Positions 35,033 to 44,021 of a DNA stretch of 64,000 nt are shown here, piece by piece. Made by a program: the position numbers and the translations under genes. Within the stretch, counting starts at the first letter, position 1. The number at the start of each line of letters is the position of its first letter. Source of the DNA: an uncultured Clostridia bacterium (GTDB lineage: Bacteria; Bacillota; Clostridia; TANB77; CAG-508); contig CAKOVI010000008.1 of assembly GCA_934121905.1 (NCBI GenBank), positions 1 to 64,000 on the forward strand. The letters run 5' to 3'. The notes beneath the pieces were generated by a model, which was not told where the DNA came from, ran no database searches, and saw only the letters and a list, made by a program, of their open reading frames with translations.

Positions 35033-36389
35033 CACTCGTACATAAAATTATTACCATAGTCATACTAGATAAATTAAAAAATACATATCCCGAAAAGCAT
35101 GACAATCCAACAGCTAATAGCATACCAAATAAAGCCATAATTGTATCAATCTTTATCCCTTTTCTGTCTTTAATAGCCTTAATAATAGCTTCAACCATTA
35201 TTACTGCAAATGGTCCAAAATATAAAATAAATCCTATTATTCCGAAATTGCAAATAAAAGCTGGTAATTCCATTTCCATAACAAGTTCTCCTGTTTGGTT
35301 TTTATAGCCATTTCCAAATAATATTAATAATGGATTTTTTTGTTCTTTCACTAAAATTATATTGTAAATAAGCTGTTGTTTTCTTAGATTTACATTTGAT
35401 AAATTTGTCTTTTTTGCATAGTCACAAAATTCTACTATTGCTCTTTTTTCTGCTTCTGACATATAATTCTCTTCTAATGTTCCATTTTTTATTTGTTTAT
35501 ATATATTTAATATATCTCCTGTGACAAATCTATTTTCCCCAGTTTCTTCATCTATGTTTATTAATTCATTTTCTCTTAATAATTTTCTTCTTTCTATTGT
35601 TTGTGAGCCCCAAACAACTATCATTATAATTGAAATTATGATAAATACTGATATTGCTATTATTTGCTTTCTACTAATTTTTATGTTATCTCTTATATTT
35701 ATAAAAAATTTTGCCATTATAAATATTGCTAAAATAAGTCCAAATCCAAATAGTCCAGTTCTCATTCCTGATAACATTGTAAGATATATTCCTACAAATA
35801 ATATTATTACAAATTTTTTCCAATCTGTAAACTTAAAATCTTCTAATATTATACATAAACCTAATAGCAACACTGTACATAAACTATTTCCGGATTCAAA
35901 ATATCCTTTATATCCAATTCCTTCTATATATGTTGATGATGAAGTTTTGGTTATTATTGAAAAGAATATTGATACTATATATATTGTAATACTTATTAAT
36001 ACTGATTTTTGAATTTTTCCTTTATCTTTTATTACTGTAAAAAATAAGTATAAATTTACTATCATCATTCCATAATTTATTAAATATTGCATTTCATTTG
36101 CTATATTTCCATATGAACTTCCATTATGTAATTTTTGAAATATTATCAAATGAATTATTGAATATATTAAATAAACTAAACCAACTATTAATTTTTTTCC
36201 TTTGTTTTTTTCTTTAAAAAATAATATTACAAATACTATACATGGTATTATTGGTCTTAATATTGTCGTAGGTGAGATTGTTGTATTATAATAATTTCTA
36301 AATAAAAAACTTAGTATATCTAGCACCGGACAAAGTATTATAAATAAACACATTAGGTTTTCTAAACTTAATTTTTCTTTTATTTTCAT
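35010..36389 (-). CDS. O-antigen ligase/polymerase-like membrane protein
   Basis: A 459-residue protein with about 11-12 hydrophobic segments and one large extracytoplasmic loop (residues ~270-350, LLRENELINIDEETGENRF), the layout of Wzy/WaaL-type polymerases and ligases. GMRTGLFGFGLILAIFIMAK lies in a conserved helix. The last eight residues, SGTKGTGS plus the stop, are encoded by a REP-like repeat, so repeat insertion has redefined the C-terminus. The start at 36389 has AGGAGGGG upstream. Confidence 0.8.
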   Translation of the reverse strand: MKIKEKLSLENLMCLFIILCPVLDILSFLFRNYYNTTISPTTILRPIIPCIVFVILFFKEKNKGKKLIVGLVYLIYSIIHLIIFQKLHNGSSYGNIANEMQYLINYGMMIVNLYLFFTVIKDKGKIQKSVLISITIYIVSIFFSIITKTSSSTYIEGIGYKGYFESGNSLCTVLLLGLCIILEDFKFTDWKKFVIILFVGIYLTMLSGMRTGLFGFGLILAIFIMAKFFINIRDNIKISRKQIIAISVFIIISIIMIVVWGSQTIERRKLLRENELINIDEETGENRFVTGDILNIYKQIKNGTLEENYMSEAEKRAIVEFCDYAKKTNLSNVNLRKQQLIYNIILVKEQKNPLLILFGNGYKNQTGELVMEMELPAFICNFGIIGFILYFGPFAVIMVEAIIKAIKDRKGIKIDTIMALFGMLLAVGLSCFSGYVFFNLSSMTMVIILCTSGTKGTGS

Positions 36390-36404
36390 GTTATTGCCCC
36401 TCCT

Positions 36405-37355
36405 TTACAATAGATGTAAGAAAAAGCAATAAATTTTGAATGTTAATTTGTTATTACTTTTTATATATAAATTTTTCAATGTTTTCTTTTTTAATATTGG
36501 ATTTTTTCTCCAATTTGGAAAATTTAAGGTAATATTATTCCAAGTTTCATCTAATGCCAAATTTCTTTCCTCTTTATTTTGAATTTTACACATTCTCTTT
36601 AATGAACTGCATAATAAAAATCTAACATATATAAATTCTAACTCATCTTTGTATTCATCGTAAAAGCCATTTTCTCTATAATATGATATAACATTTTGAA
36701 GAACCGTAAATATTTCCTTTGTTCTAATATTTTGTGTATTTGCTATCGAATTACCTCTTTGTATATAATGTACAAAACATTTTTTTACAAATGATACTTT
36801 TTCTAAATATGGTACTAATTTATAGAAAAATTCCACATCTTCATATCTTAAACCTATTGGAAATTTTACACCTGTTTTTTCAAGTAATTCTCTTTTTATT
36901 AATTTGTTCCATGCAACAACACGAGCTTTTTCTACCATTTCTCTTTTTGAGTTATAGACAGCCCCTATATCTTCTCTTTTTTTATCTGGATATTCCCAAA
37001 TAAAGTTACATTCTACCATATCTGCTGCCTCTTTTTGGGCCACATTATACATTTCTTCATACATTGTTTCTTCTACATAATCATCTGAATCTAAAAATGC
37101 TATATATTCACCTGTGGCATATTGCATACCATAATTTCTTGCATCTGATAGTCCACCATTTTCTTTTTCTAAATATTTTATCCCAGGATATTTTTTTAAA
37201 TATTTTTCTATTTTTTGCTTTGATGAATCTTTTGAGCCATCATTTACAATTATTACTTCCATATCTTTCAGAGTTTGGTTCACAACTGAGTTTAAGCATT
37301 TTTCTATATAATTTTCAACATTATATACTGGTATTATTAAACTAACTTTTGGCAT
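36405..37355 (-). CDS. GT2 family glycosyltransferase
   Basis: A 316-residue GT-A transferase: KVSLIIPVYNVENYIEKCLN, MEVIIVNDGSKDSSKQKIEK, GLSDARNYGMQYATGEYIAF and the LDSDDYVEETMYEEM metal site. It follows the WcaA-like pattern of capsular polysaccharide enzymes. The start at 37355 follows GAGGAG. It lies nine bases from the trmFO stop, so it probably shares a transcript. Confidence 0.9.
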   Translation of the reverse strand: MPKVSLIIPVYNVENYIEKCLNSVVNQTLKDMEVIIVNDGSKDSSKQKIEKYLKKYPGIKYLEKENGGLSDARNYGMQYATGEYIAFLDSDDYVEETMYEEMYNVAQKEAADMVECNFIWEYPDKKREDIGAVYNSKREMVEKARVVAWNKLIKRELLEKTGVKFPIGLRYEDVEFFYKLVPYLEKVSFVKKCFVHYIQRGNSIANTQNIRTKEIFTVLQNVISYYRENGFYDEYKDELEFIYVRFLLCSSLKRMCKIQNKEERNLALDETWNNITLNFPNWRKNPILKKKTLKNLYIKSNNKLTFKIYCFFLHLL

Positions 37356-37364
37356 ATTTTCTCC

Positions 37365-38723
37365 TCATTTTTCTAAATATTCAAGAGCTCTATCAGCTAA
37401 TTTTTCATATTTTAATTTTTTGTCTTTTATTTTTTCTCCTAATTCTGGCACAATTCCAAAGTTTGCATTCATTGGTTGGAATTTGTCATTTTCAGTAGAT
37501 ATGTATTTTGCTAAAGCTCCTATCATTGTATATTCGGAAAATTCTTTTTTTGTATCATTATTGTATCTTAAAGCCGCATTTATTCCTGCGACTAATCCTG
37601 ATGATATTGATTCTACATATCCTTCTACTCCTGTTATTTGACCTGCAAAATATATATTTGGAGATTTTTTTAGATTATATGTATTATCTAATAGGTAACT
37701 TGAATTTATATATGTATTACGATGCATTACACCATATTTTATGAATTCTGCATTTTCTAAACCTGGTATCATACTAAATACTCTTTTTTGTTCTCCATAT
37801 TTTAGGTTTGTTTGAAATCCTACTAGGTTATATAAACTGGCCGCACCATTGTCTTGCCTTAGTTGTACTACTGCATATGGTCTTTTTCCGAATCTTGGGT
37901 CATCAAATCCAACTGGTTTTAGTGGACCAAATCTTAATGTGTCTATTCCCCTTTTTGCCATTATTTCTACTGGCATACAGCCTTCAAATATTTCTCTTTT
38001 TTCAAAGTCGTGAAGTGTTACTACTTCCGCATTTATTAGCTCTTGCACAAATTTTTCATATTCTTCTTTATTCATTGGAAGATTAATATAGCTTGCATCT
38101 TGGATACTTAATCTTTTTTGCCATTCTTCTATTGTTTCTTCTTTTTTCTTTTCTTGTTCATATCTATTTCCATAAAATGCTATATTAAAGTCTATGCTTT
38201 CTTTTGTAACTATTGGTGCTGCCGCATCATAAAATGCAAGTTTTTCATTGTCTGTTAATTCTTGGATTTCTTTTGATAAACTTTCTGACGTTAATGGTCC
38301 TGTTGCTATTATTACAATTCCTTCTTCAGCTAATTTCTTTAAGTGTATTTCTTCTCCAACTTCTTTATTTATTACTTCTATAAGTGGATTGCTTTTGATT
38401 TCTTCTGTTACTTTTTTTGAAAATTCTTCTCTATCTACTGCTAATGCTTGTCCTGCTGGCACTGCTGTTTGGTCTGCTATTTTGATCAGTAGAGAATCTA
38501 ATTTTCTTAGTTCTTCTTTTAATAAGCCACATGCATTTGTATGTAGGTTTGATTTGAATGAATTACTACATACTATTTCTGCTAAATTTTGGTTTGAGTG
38601 TGCCGGTGAGTATTTTTGTGGTTTCATTTCATATAACTTTACTTTTATGCCTTTTTTCGCTATTTGATAGGCCGCTTCTGTTCCTGCTAGGCCTCCTCCT
38701 ATTATTGTTATATAATCGTTCAT
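37365..38723 (-). CDS. trmFO: Folate-dependent tRNA m5U54 methyltransferase TrmFO
   Basis: A 452-residue flavoenzyme that forms ribothymidine 54 in the T-loop of tRNAs from methylene-THF. It shows the N-terminal FAD site IIGGGLAGTEAAYQIAKKGI, the family block QNLAEIVCSNSFKSNLHTNA, FEGCMPVEIMAKRGIDTLRF, and GQITGVEGYVESISSGLVAG at the second FAD contact. Full length. The start follows AAAGGAGAC. Confidence 0.96.
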   Translation of the reverse strand: MNDYITIIGGGLAGTEAAYQIAKKGIKVKLYEMKPQKYSPAHSNQNLAEIVCSNSFKSNLHTNACGLLKEELRKLDSLLIKIADQTAVPAGQALAVDREEFSKKVTEEIKSNPLIEVINKEVGEEIHLKKLAEEGIVIIATGPLTSESLSKEIQELTDNEKLAFYDAAAPIVTKESIDFNIAFYGNRYEQEKKKEETIEEWQKRLSIQDASYINLPMNKEEYEKFVQELINAEVVTLHDFEKREIFEGCMPVEIMAKRGIDTLRFGPLKPVGFDDPRFGKRPYAVVQLRQDNGAASLYNLVGFQTNLKYGEQKRVFSMIPGLENAEFIKYGVMHRNTYINSSYLLDNTYNLKKSPNIYFAGQITGVEGYVESISSGLVAGINAALRYNNDTKKEFSEYTMIGALAKYISTENDKFQPMNANFGIVPELGEKIKDKKLKYEKLADRALEYLEK

Positions 38724-38824
38724 TTTTTTGTCTCCTTTTGGGGTATATTATATAGTATTTTTTATTGGTTTTCAATCTTTCGAGATTAATTTTTAGTTAC
38801 TTTACAAAATAGGTAAAAATCATT

Positions 38825-38870
38825 TTACAAAAAAAGTAAAAATAAGGAATAAGTCTTCTACCTATTCCTT
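38825..38870 (-). terminator. Terminator of sigK
   Basis: A stem AAGGAATA / TATTCCTT overlaps the sigK stop codon. On the minus strand it is followed by TTTTTACTTTTTTTG. Confidence 0.7.
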
Positions 38871-39564
38871 AAATCCTTCCGCCAATTTTTCAATAGCCTT
38901 AGTCTCTATCCTCGAAACATATGAACGAGAAATTCCCATCATACTTGCTATTTCCTTTTGTGTTTTCGGTTTTCCTCCTGTCAGCCCAAATCTAAGTTCA
39001 ATAATTGTTTTTTCTCTGTCTTTTAATACTTCTTTTATTTTATTATACATCTTTTTTATTTTCATTTTAGTATCCACAACATCATCTATAGATTTATCAT
39101 CATTTTCTAAAACCTCTTCTAAAGTTATAACATTATCATCTTTATCTTTTCCTATAGGTTCATTTAAGTGAACTTCCGCATTTAATTTTTTTGTAGCTCT
39201 TAGATACATCAATACTTCATTATCAATACATCTTGAAACATATGTAGATAACTTAGAACCTTTCTCAACTTTAAAACTATTGACTCCTTTTATAAGACCT
39301 ATTGTTCCAATGGAAAGTAAATCATCTTGGTCAATATTAGTATTGGCATATTTTTTACAAACATGCACAACAAGCCTTAAATTTCTTTCTATTAATAAAT
39401 TTCTTGCTTCTTCATCCCCTTTTGAAAATTGCTCTAACGCAATTTTTTCTTCTTCAGGTGTTAATGGTTCTGGAAATAAATTTGTTCCAGTAATATATCC
39501 GAACAACCAATATGGCTGTTTTTAAGAATTGTAAAAACCCTGTTATACAAATGCCCATCATCAT
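38862..39564 (-). CDS. sigK: Sporulation sigma factor sigma-K precursor, +1 shift at CGG codon 22
   Basis: A 233-residue sigma-70-family protein. Region 2 has NLRLVVHVCKKYANTNIDQD and DLLSIGTIGLIKGVNSF, and region 4 has KTQKEIASMMGISRSYVSRI. ATG 39564 with GGAGGTG starts a hydrophobic pro-sequence, MMMGICITGFLQFLKTAILV-V. At 39499-39501 the frame reads GTT CGG ATA TAT TAC. Skipping the C gives V-G-Y-I-T-G-T-N-L-F-P-E-P-L, the conserved junction of pro-sigma-K. Without the shift the only start is a TTG at the break, which would remove the pro-sequence that BofA/SpoIVFB control acts on. The gene is not split by a skin element. Confidence 0.88.
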
Positions 39565-39706
39565 AAAAGCACCTCCATTTTTCTCTACACAATTATATGT
39601 TATGAAAAATAAAAAGTGCCTGACCCTATTTTTAATTTTAATTGCTTAAAACTTTTGGTATATTTTTTTTATTACAACATATATTTATTTAAAAGGAGCT
39701 GATTTT

Positions 39707-40496
39707 TTGAAATTTTTAAAAAGCTTTTTTCAGGGAATTTTAATCGGTGCAGGTGCAATTCTACCTGGAATAAGTAGCGGTGTTTTGTGCGTTATTTTTG
39801 GAATTTACGAGAATTTACTTAATTGTGTATTAAATTTTTTTAAGAATATAAAAGAAAATTTTAAATATTTATTTCCAATTGGACTCGGCTCTTTAATTGG
39901 AATTGTTTTGTTTGGTAATATTTTAAAATATTTATTTTTTGCCTATCCAATCCAAATAAAATTTATTTTTATTGGTTTAATTTTAGGTAGCATTCCGGCT
40001 CTAGTTAAGACCTGTACATCTAAAGTAAAATTTAAACCTTCTTATTTGATTTTTACATTTATAACACTTTTAGCTGGAATTTTGCTCGTCGTTTTAGAAA
40101 AAAAGATTTCTCGATTTAATGATGCAAATTATAATTTTTTATTTTTAATAATCTCCGGATTTCTTATGTCAGCAGGCATAATTATACCAGGTGTTAGTAA
40201 TACCTTAATTTTGATGCTTTTAGGGATTTATGAATATTACTTAGATGCTGTGTCAATCATATATTTACCATTTCTTTTTCCATTAGGAATTGGAATTATA
40301 ATTGGTAGTATATTTTTTATGAAACTGACTAAATTTTTATTAGATAAATTTTATCCTCAAACTTTTTTTGCAATAATAGGCTTTACACTTGGCTCTATTT
40401 TCATATTATATCCACGGATTTACACTTGATTTAACAGGATTTGCTTCAATTTTAAGTTTAATTTTAGGATTTATTTTAGCTAATCTTCTTGGCTAA
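39707..40496 (+). CDS. DUF368 membrane protein, +1 shift at CGG codon 237
   Basis: A 262-residue, eight- or nine-helix membrane protein of the DUF368 family. It shows the duplicated glycine/proline motifs ILIGAGAILPGISSGVL and AGIIIPGVSNTLILMLLG. Recent work implicates DUF368 proteins in undecaprenyl-phosphate recycling. TTG 39707 follows AAAAGGAG. At 40415-40417 the frame reads TAT CCA CGG ATT TAC ACT TGA. Skipping the C gives Y-P-G-F-T-L-D-L-T-G-F-A and a final hydrophobic helix ending NLLG at 40496, inside the terminator hairpin. The unshifted product lacks the last helix. Confidence 0.88.
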
Positions 40497-40506
40497 AATA
40501 AATCCT
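40466..40506. terminator. Bidirectional terminator between DUF368 and dCMP deaminase genes
   Basis: A perfect 15-bp stem, AGGATTTATTTTAGC / GCTAAAATAAATCCT, spans the end of the shifted DUF368 frame and lies two bases from the stop of the convergent deaminase gene. Its position fits the recoded stop at 40496 better than the unshifted stop at 40429. Confidence 0.8.
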
Positions 40507-40508
40507 AT

Positions 40509-40982
40509 TTAATTTAATGTATCGTCATTTTTTATCCATTCATCTACATATTCTACTCTGTAATTTTGTTTATTATCTCTCATAACAACTTTTTCTATTC
40601 CTGCATTTATTATCATTCTTTTGCATAATGTACAAGGATAATTATCAGCTATGTATTCACCATTTCTTTTATTAATTCCAACCAAATATAAGGTTGCACC
40701 TAGCATATCTCTTCTATTTGCGCTTATTATTGCATTTTGTTCACTATGTACAGATCTACACATTTCATATCCTGCACCACTTAAATTTGTTTTTTGTTTG
40801 CGTATACAATATCCTAAGTCAAGACAATTTTTTCTACCTCTTGGTGCTCCACTGTATCCTGTTGATATTATTTCGTCATTTTTTACAATTACACTTCCAT
40901 AGTTGTTTCTTAGGCATGTTCCTCTTTCTAGTATTGTTTCTGCTATGTCTAGGTAATAGTTTGTTTTGTCTACTCTTTCCAT
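40509..40982 (-). CDS. dCMP/cytidine deaminase family protein
   Basis: A 157-residue zinc deaminase of the ComEB/dCMP-deaminase type. The zinc and catalytic motifs are RSVHSEQNAIISANRR (HxE) and YPCTLCKRMIINAGIEKVVM (PCxxC), and the substrate loop is TGYSGAPRGRKNCLD. It would convert dCMP to dUMP for thymidylate supply. The start at 40982 follows AAAGGAGC. Confidence 0.9.
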   Translation of the reverse strand: MERVDKTNYYLDIAETILERGTCLRNNYGSVIVKNDEIISTGYSGAPRGRKNCLDLGYCIRKQKTNLSGAGYEMCRSVHSEQNAIISANRRDMLGATLYLVGINKRNGEYIADNYPCTLCKRMIINAGIEKVVMRDNKQNYRVEYVDEWIKNDDTLN

Positions 40983-40994
40983 TTTTTGCTCCTT

Positions 40995-41086
40995 TCCCCA
41001 AAGGGACCGGGTCTTTTTTGTCCTTGCTCAAAAAGGACCGGGTCTTAAATGACCAGTGGACAAAAAAGACCCGGTCCCTTTTGTCC
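40995..41086. repeat. Composite of three REP-like elements
   Basis: Units at 40995-41023, 41026-41054 and 41058-41086. The outer two are inverted relative to each other; the middle one is a divergent copy (GCTCAAAAAGGACCGGGTC...). The whole ~92 bp is the reverse complement of the composite at 56103-56194, so the triplet behaves as one unit. Confidence 0.9.
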
Positions 41087-41096
41087 TTTTTCTCTA

Positions 41097-42146
41097 TTAA
41101 TACTTCAAATCTCCCATCCTAGAAGTTGGTACAAATCCATCTTCTGCTTTTATCAAATCAGGTATTCTGTTTACAATACTTGCACAAGTAAGTTCAACTG
41201 TTTTAGGTTCAGTTATAACAACTCTTGTGTCAGGTTCTCCAAATATTGTCCAGTCATTTGTATCTACATCGTCTTTATCATATACTTTTCCTATGCATTC
41301 CGCTTCTATTATAACTCCTTCTTTAGTTTCTGCAGTAACTACAGCACTCATTCCTGTTGCATTTCCTGCTTTTATGTCCATATTTAATGTATTTGAATGG
41401 ATATCCTCTTTAGCAACTATTGGCACACATTTTTGTGTCATAGATGTTATTGTAAATCCGAATTTATCTGCAAGCCAAGGAACTACATTCCACATATATG
41501 ATGGTGTATATGTTCCACTTTCTATTATTTTTTGTCTTTCTTCCATACTTATTTTGTCTGCTGCAGCTATTTTTTCGTCAAATTCTTCTAAAGTCATTCC
41601 TGAACCATGAACTTGAGCAAGTGCTATTCCATAGTCTTCTACATTGTATGATGAACTTCCTTTTATTTTTGTTATTTTATGTGTTGCACCAGCCAAAGTG
41701 TAAATTAAATTTCCCCAAAATACGTCTTGGTATCCACTTCCTGTTATTGTACAATGATTTTCTTTTGCTAATTTATCTAATTTTTCTGTTAGTTTCGGAT
41801 TTGATGCTTCTGGATAAAATGCTTCTTCGCAAGTTGTTATTGCATTTATTCCAAGCTCTGCACATACTGTAAGTGCTTCGTCTAGGTCACTTATTAAACT
41901 CATTGTTGTAACTATACATACATCTGGCTTTGTTTCTTCTAAAACCTTACGTGCATCTTTTACATCTGCAACTTTTACCCCTTTTTCTCCACAATTACAT
42001 CCAATGATTTCTGAAATGTCTTTTCCAATTACATTTGGATTGATGTCTAATGCTCCTACAATTTCATACCCTTTTTCGATGGCATATCTCATTGTGTATG
42101 CACTCATCTTTCCACATCCATATTGGACAATTTTTACTTTTTCCAT
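41097..42146 (-). CDS. 2,4-diaminopentanoate dehydrogenase-like oxidoreductase
   Basis: A 349-residue NAD(P)-dependent enzyme of the DapB-N/DAPDH type. The N-terminal KIVQYGCGKMSAYTMRYAIE Rossmann segment is followed by ITTCEEAFYPEASNPKLTEK and TGSGYQDVFWGNLIYTLAGA. In Clostridia the closest characterised relatives act in ornithine fermentation (2,4-diaminopentanoate to 2-amino-4-ketopentanoate). No other ornithine-pathway gene (ortA/B, oraE/S) is nearby, so the substrate is uncertain. The start follows TAGGAGG. Confidence 0.75.
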   Translation of the reverse strand: MEKVKIVQYGCGKMSAYTMRYAIEKGYEIVGALDINPNVIGKDISEIIGCNCGEKGVKVADVKDARKVLEETKPDVCIVTTMSLISDLDEALTVCAELGINAITTCEEAFYPEASNPKLTEKLDKLAKENHCTITGSGYQDVFWGNLIYTLAGATHKITKIKGSSSYNVEDYGIALAQVHGSGMTLEEFDEKIAAADKISMEERQKIIESGTYTPSYMWNVVPWLADKFGFTITSMTQKCVPIVAKEDIHSNTLNMDIKAGNATGMSAVVTAETKEGVIIEAECIGKVYDKDDVDTNDWTIFGEPDTRVVITEPKTVELTCASIVNRIPDLIKAEDGFVPTSRMGDLKY

Positions 42147-42263
42147 AAATCTTACCTCCTAAAAATATTTTTTCCCATATATTATTTTTTAATCGGGATT
42201 TTTAGGTCTTTTCATAATTTGTATGATTTTTTTATATCATATTGATTAAAAGTTGTCAATTCA

Positions 42264-42731
42264 TTAACCTACATTAAAAATACTTTTGAGCTTATTTATA
42301 ACCTTTTTTAATATTGATTCTTTATATTCTATCATCGCAACATCTTCTTTAGCAATCTTTTCCTCGGCACCTTTTTTTTGTTTTATTTTTTTTAAAATAT
42401 TGTCTGGATTATATTTTTCTCGTAATTGTTCTTGATATTTTTGTTCATTTTCATTATATTTTTTTATTAATTCTTTTTTATGTTCTTCACTGTCACACCA
42501 ATAATTCAGATTTAACATTGCTAACAATACAATCGTGCCTTCATGTAATTCCTGTTTGCCTATTTCTACTGTACTATCATATTTAAAATCATAATCCATT
42601 GCTTTATTTTCTTTGAAAAAATCAATTAACTTTTTAGGGATTTTATCTACATAACCCTTATCCATATATTTTAATATTTCTAAAATCTCTGCATAAGATT
42701 TTTTTCTATTTACTATCATTTGTGATTCCAT
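42264..42731 (-). CDS. Small helical protein, paralogue of the gene at 16134-16550
   Basis: A 155-residue charged protein: SYAEILEILKYMDKGYVDKI, PKKLIDFFKENKAM, LHEGTIVLLAMLNLNYWCDS and EEHKKELIKKYNENEQKY, ending in a basic amphipathic VINKLKSIFNVG. It shares pattern and length with the 138-residue product at 16134. Family unknown to me. It follows a putative metallopeptidase gene by 32 bases on the same strand, as its paralogue adjoins the giant HD-domain gene. Confidence 0.65.
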   Translation of the reverse strand: MESQMIVNRKKSYAEILEILKYMDKGYVDKIPKKLIDFFKENKAMDYDFKYDSTVEIGKQELHEGTIVLLAMLNLNYWCDSEEHKKELIKKYNENEQKYQEQLREKYNPDNILKKIKQKKGAEEKIAKEDVAMIEYKESILKKVINKLKSIFNVG

Positions 42732-42763
42732 AATATCTCCATTTACAAAATATTTTATCTTGT

Positions 42764-43882
42764 TTACTCAAAACTTTCTCTATTATATTCACTTTCAATT
42801 TGCATTTCTTTTTTCTCATTCTTTACTTCATTATTCAAATCAGAAATTTTAACTCCTTGTGTAATATTTTCGATATCCTTGATTTGTATAGTTTTATTTC
42901 TATTTTCCATTGTTTCTAATCTAAACCTTTTAAACATTGGTCTTAATTGTTCAAGTCCATTATAATTTTCCGGATTTTCTCCCATAAGTTCTAATTTTTC
43001 CGGAAAGTTTATTGTTCCTGCTATTTCTTTCCAAAAATCAGTAATTTCTCCATCAGTCATATTAGGATTTTCCTTTAGTAGTTCTTTTACTTTTTTTCTT
43101 GACAAATCTAAAAGTCTTCGTTCGATATCAGCTAATAAATATTTATCATATTCCACTTCTTTGTTATCTTTCACCCTATAATCTTGTTCTATATCTTCAT
43201 ACAAATCTATATGTGAGCCTTTACCATCGAGTTTTTCTAGTTTTTTATCTACTAGAGCCATTCCATTTCTATTGTTAAAATATGCTCTTTTCATTGTTTC
43301 TAGGTCTGTTAATTTTGATAAATGCTCAGTAAAATTCATTTGCCTTCCATATATTGAATGACTCTCATATGTTCTTTTTCCAAATACTAGCATTGTTAAT
43401 CTTTCAGTAAAGCCTTCTGTCATTCCCTTCAAATCTTCCGAATATAAAAATTCTCCATCTTCATTTCTTTCTATATGTTGAAATCCACCTGCATAATAGT
43501 TTGTTTTTTCGTCTCTAGTACAACTAGCCATATGTAATAATTCGTGATACATTGCCATTAATATACAATCTTTTAATTCTTCAACATACTGTATGTTATA
43601 ATTCTCTTTCAGTTTGTCAAGTATACATTTATTTATTACTATTTTGTTAGATTTTCCATTATATACACCTGCAATATCTTCTCCTTTATTTGCCATATCC
43701 CCAATATTTAATCTTAATGTTTTTAAATTTCCATAAAAATTTTGTCTGCAATCTTCTGGTATACTAGCTTCTATGCTTCTTAGCACTCCCAAAAACTCAT
43801 TTTGTATATATTGGTTTTTAGCTAAATCTTGTAATAAATCCTGATTCATATTTAAGGTTTCACGTAAATAATCATTTTTCAT
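42764..43882 (-). CDS. Putative zincin metallopeptidase
   Basis: A 372-residue protein without signal peptide. An HExxH zinc motif lies near residue 113 in ILMAMYHELLHMASC, and a possible third ligand follows in KGMTEGFTERLTMLVFG. Regions before and after are charged and helical. I cannot place it in a named M-family. Cytosolic or leaderless-secreted location is undetermined. The start at 43882 has AGGAGAAAAAG upstream. Co-transcribed with the paralogous helical protein downstream. Confidence 0.65.
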   Translation of the reverse strand: MKNDYLRETLNMNQDLLQDLAKNQYIQNEFLGVLRSIEASIPEDCRQNFYGNLKTLRLNIGDMANKGEDIAGVYNGKSNKIVINKCILDKLKENYNIQYVEELKDCILMAMYHELLHMASCTRDEKTNYYAGGFQHIERNEDGEFLYSEDLKGMTEGFTERLTMLVFGKRTYESHSIYGRQMNFTEHLSKLTDLETMKRAYFNNRNGMALVDKKLEKLDGKGSHIDLYEDIEQDYRVKDNKEVEYDKYLLADIERRLLDLSRKKVKELLKENPNMTDGEITDFWKEIAGTINFPEKLELMGENPENYNGLEQLRPMFKRFRLETMENRNKTIQIKDIENITQGVKISDLNNEVKNEKKEMQIESEYNRESFE

Positions 43883-43962
43883 CTTTTTCTCCTGTTTTCA
43901 TATTATATTTTTATATTATACTTTTTTAAAAATTATTTCAATATTTTTTGCAATTTTTTCTG

Positions 43963-43991
43963 TTGATTTTTGAGCATGTTTATGATATTAT
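43963..43991 (+). promoter_or_regulatory. Promoter of tmcAL
   Basis: TTGATT and TATTAT with 17-bp spacing, about 30 bases upstream of the start codon. Confidence 0.65.
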
Positions 43992-44021
43992 AAACATAAT
44001 TTTTTGAAAGGACAAATTTTT

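Noticed and set aside
38862..39564. skin-type element splitting sigK
   Set aside because: The two parts of sigK are contiguous except for one C. No recombinase or intervening element is present.
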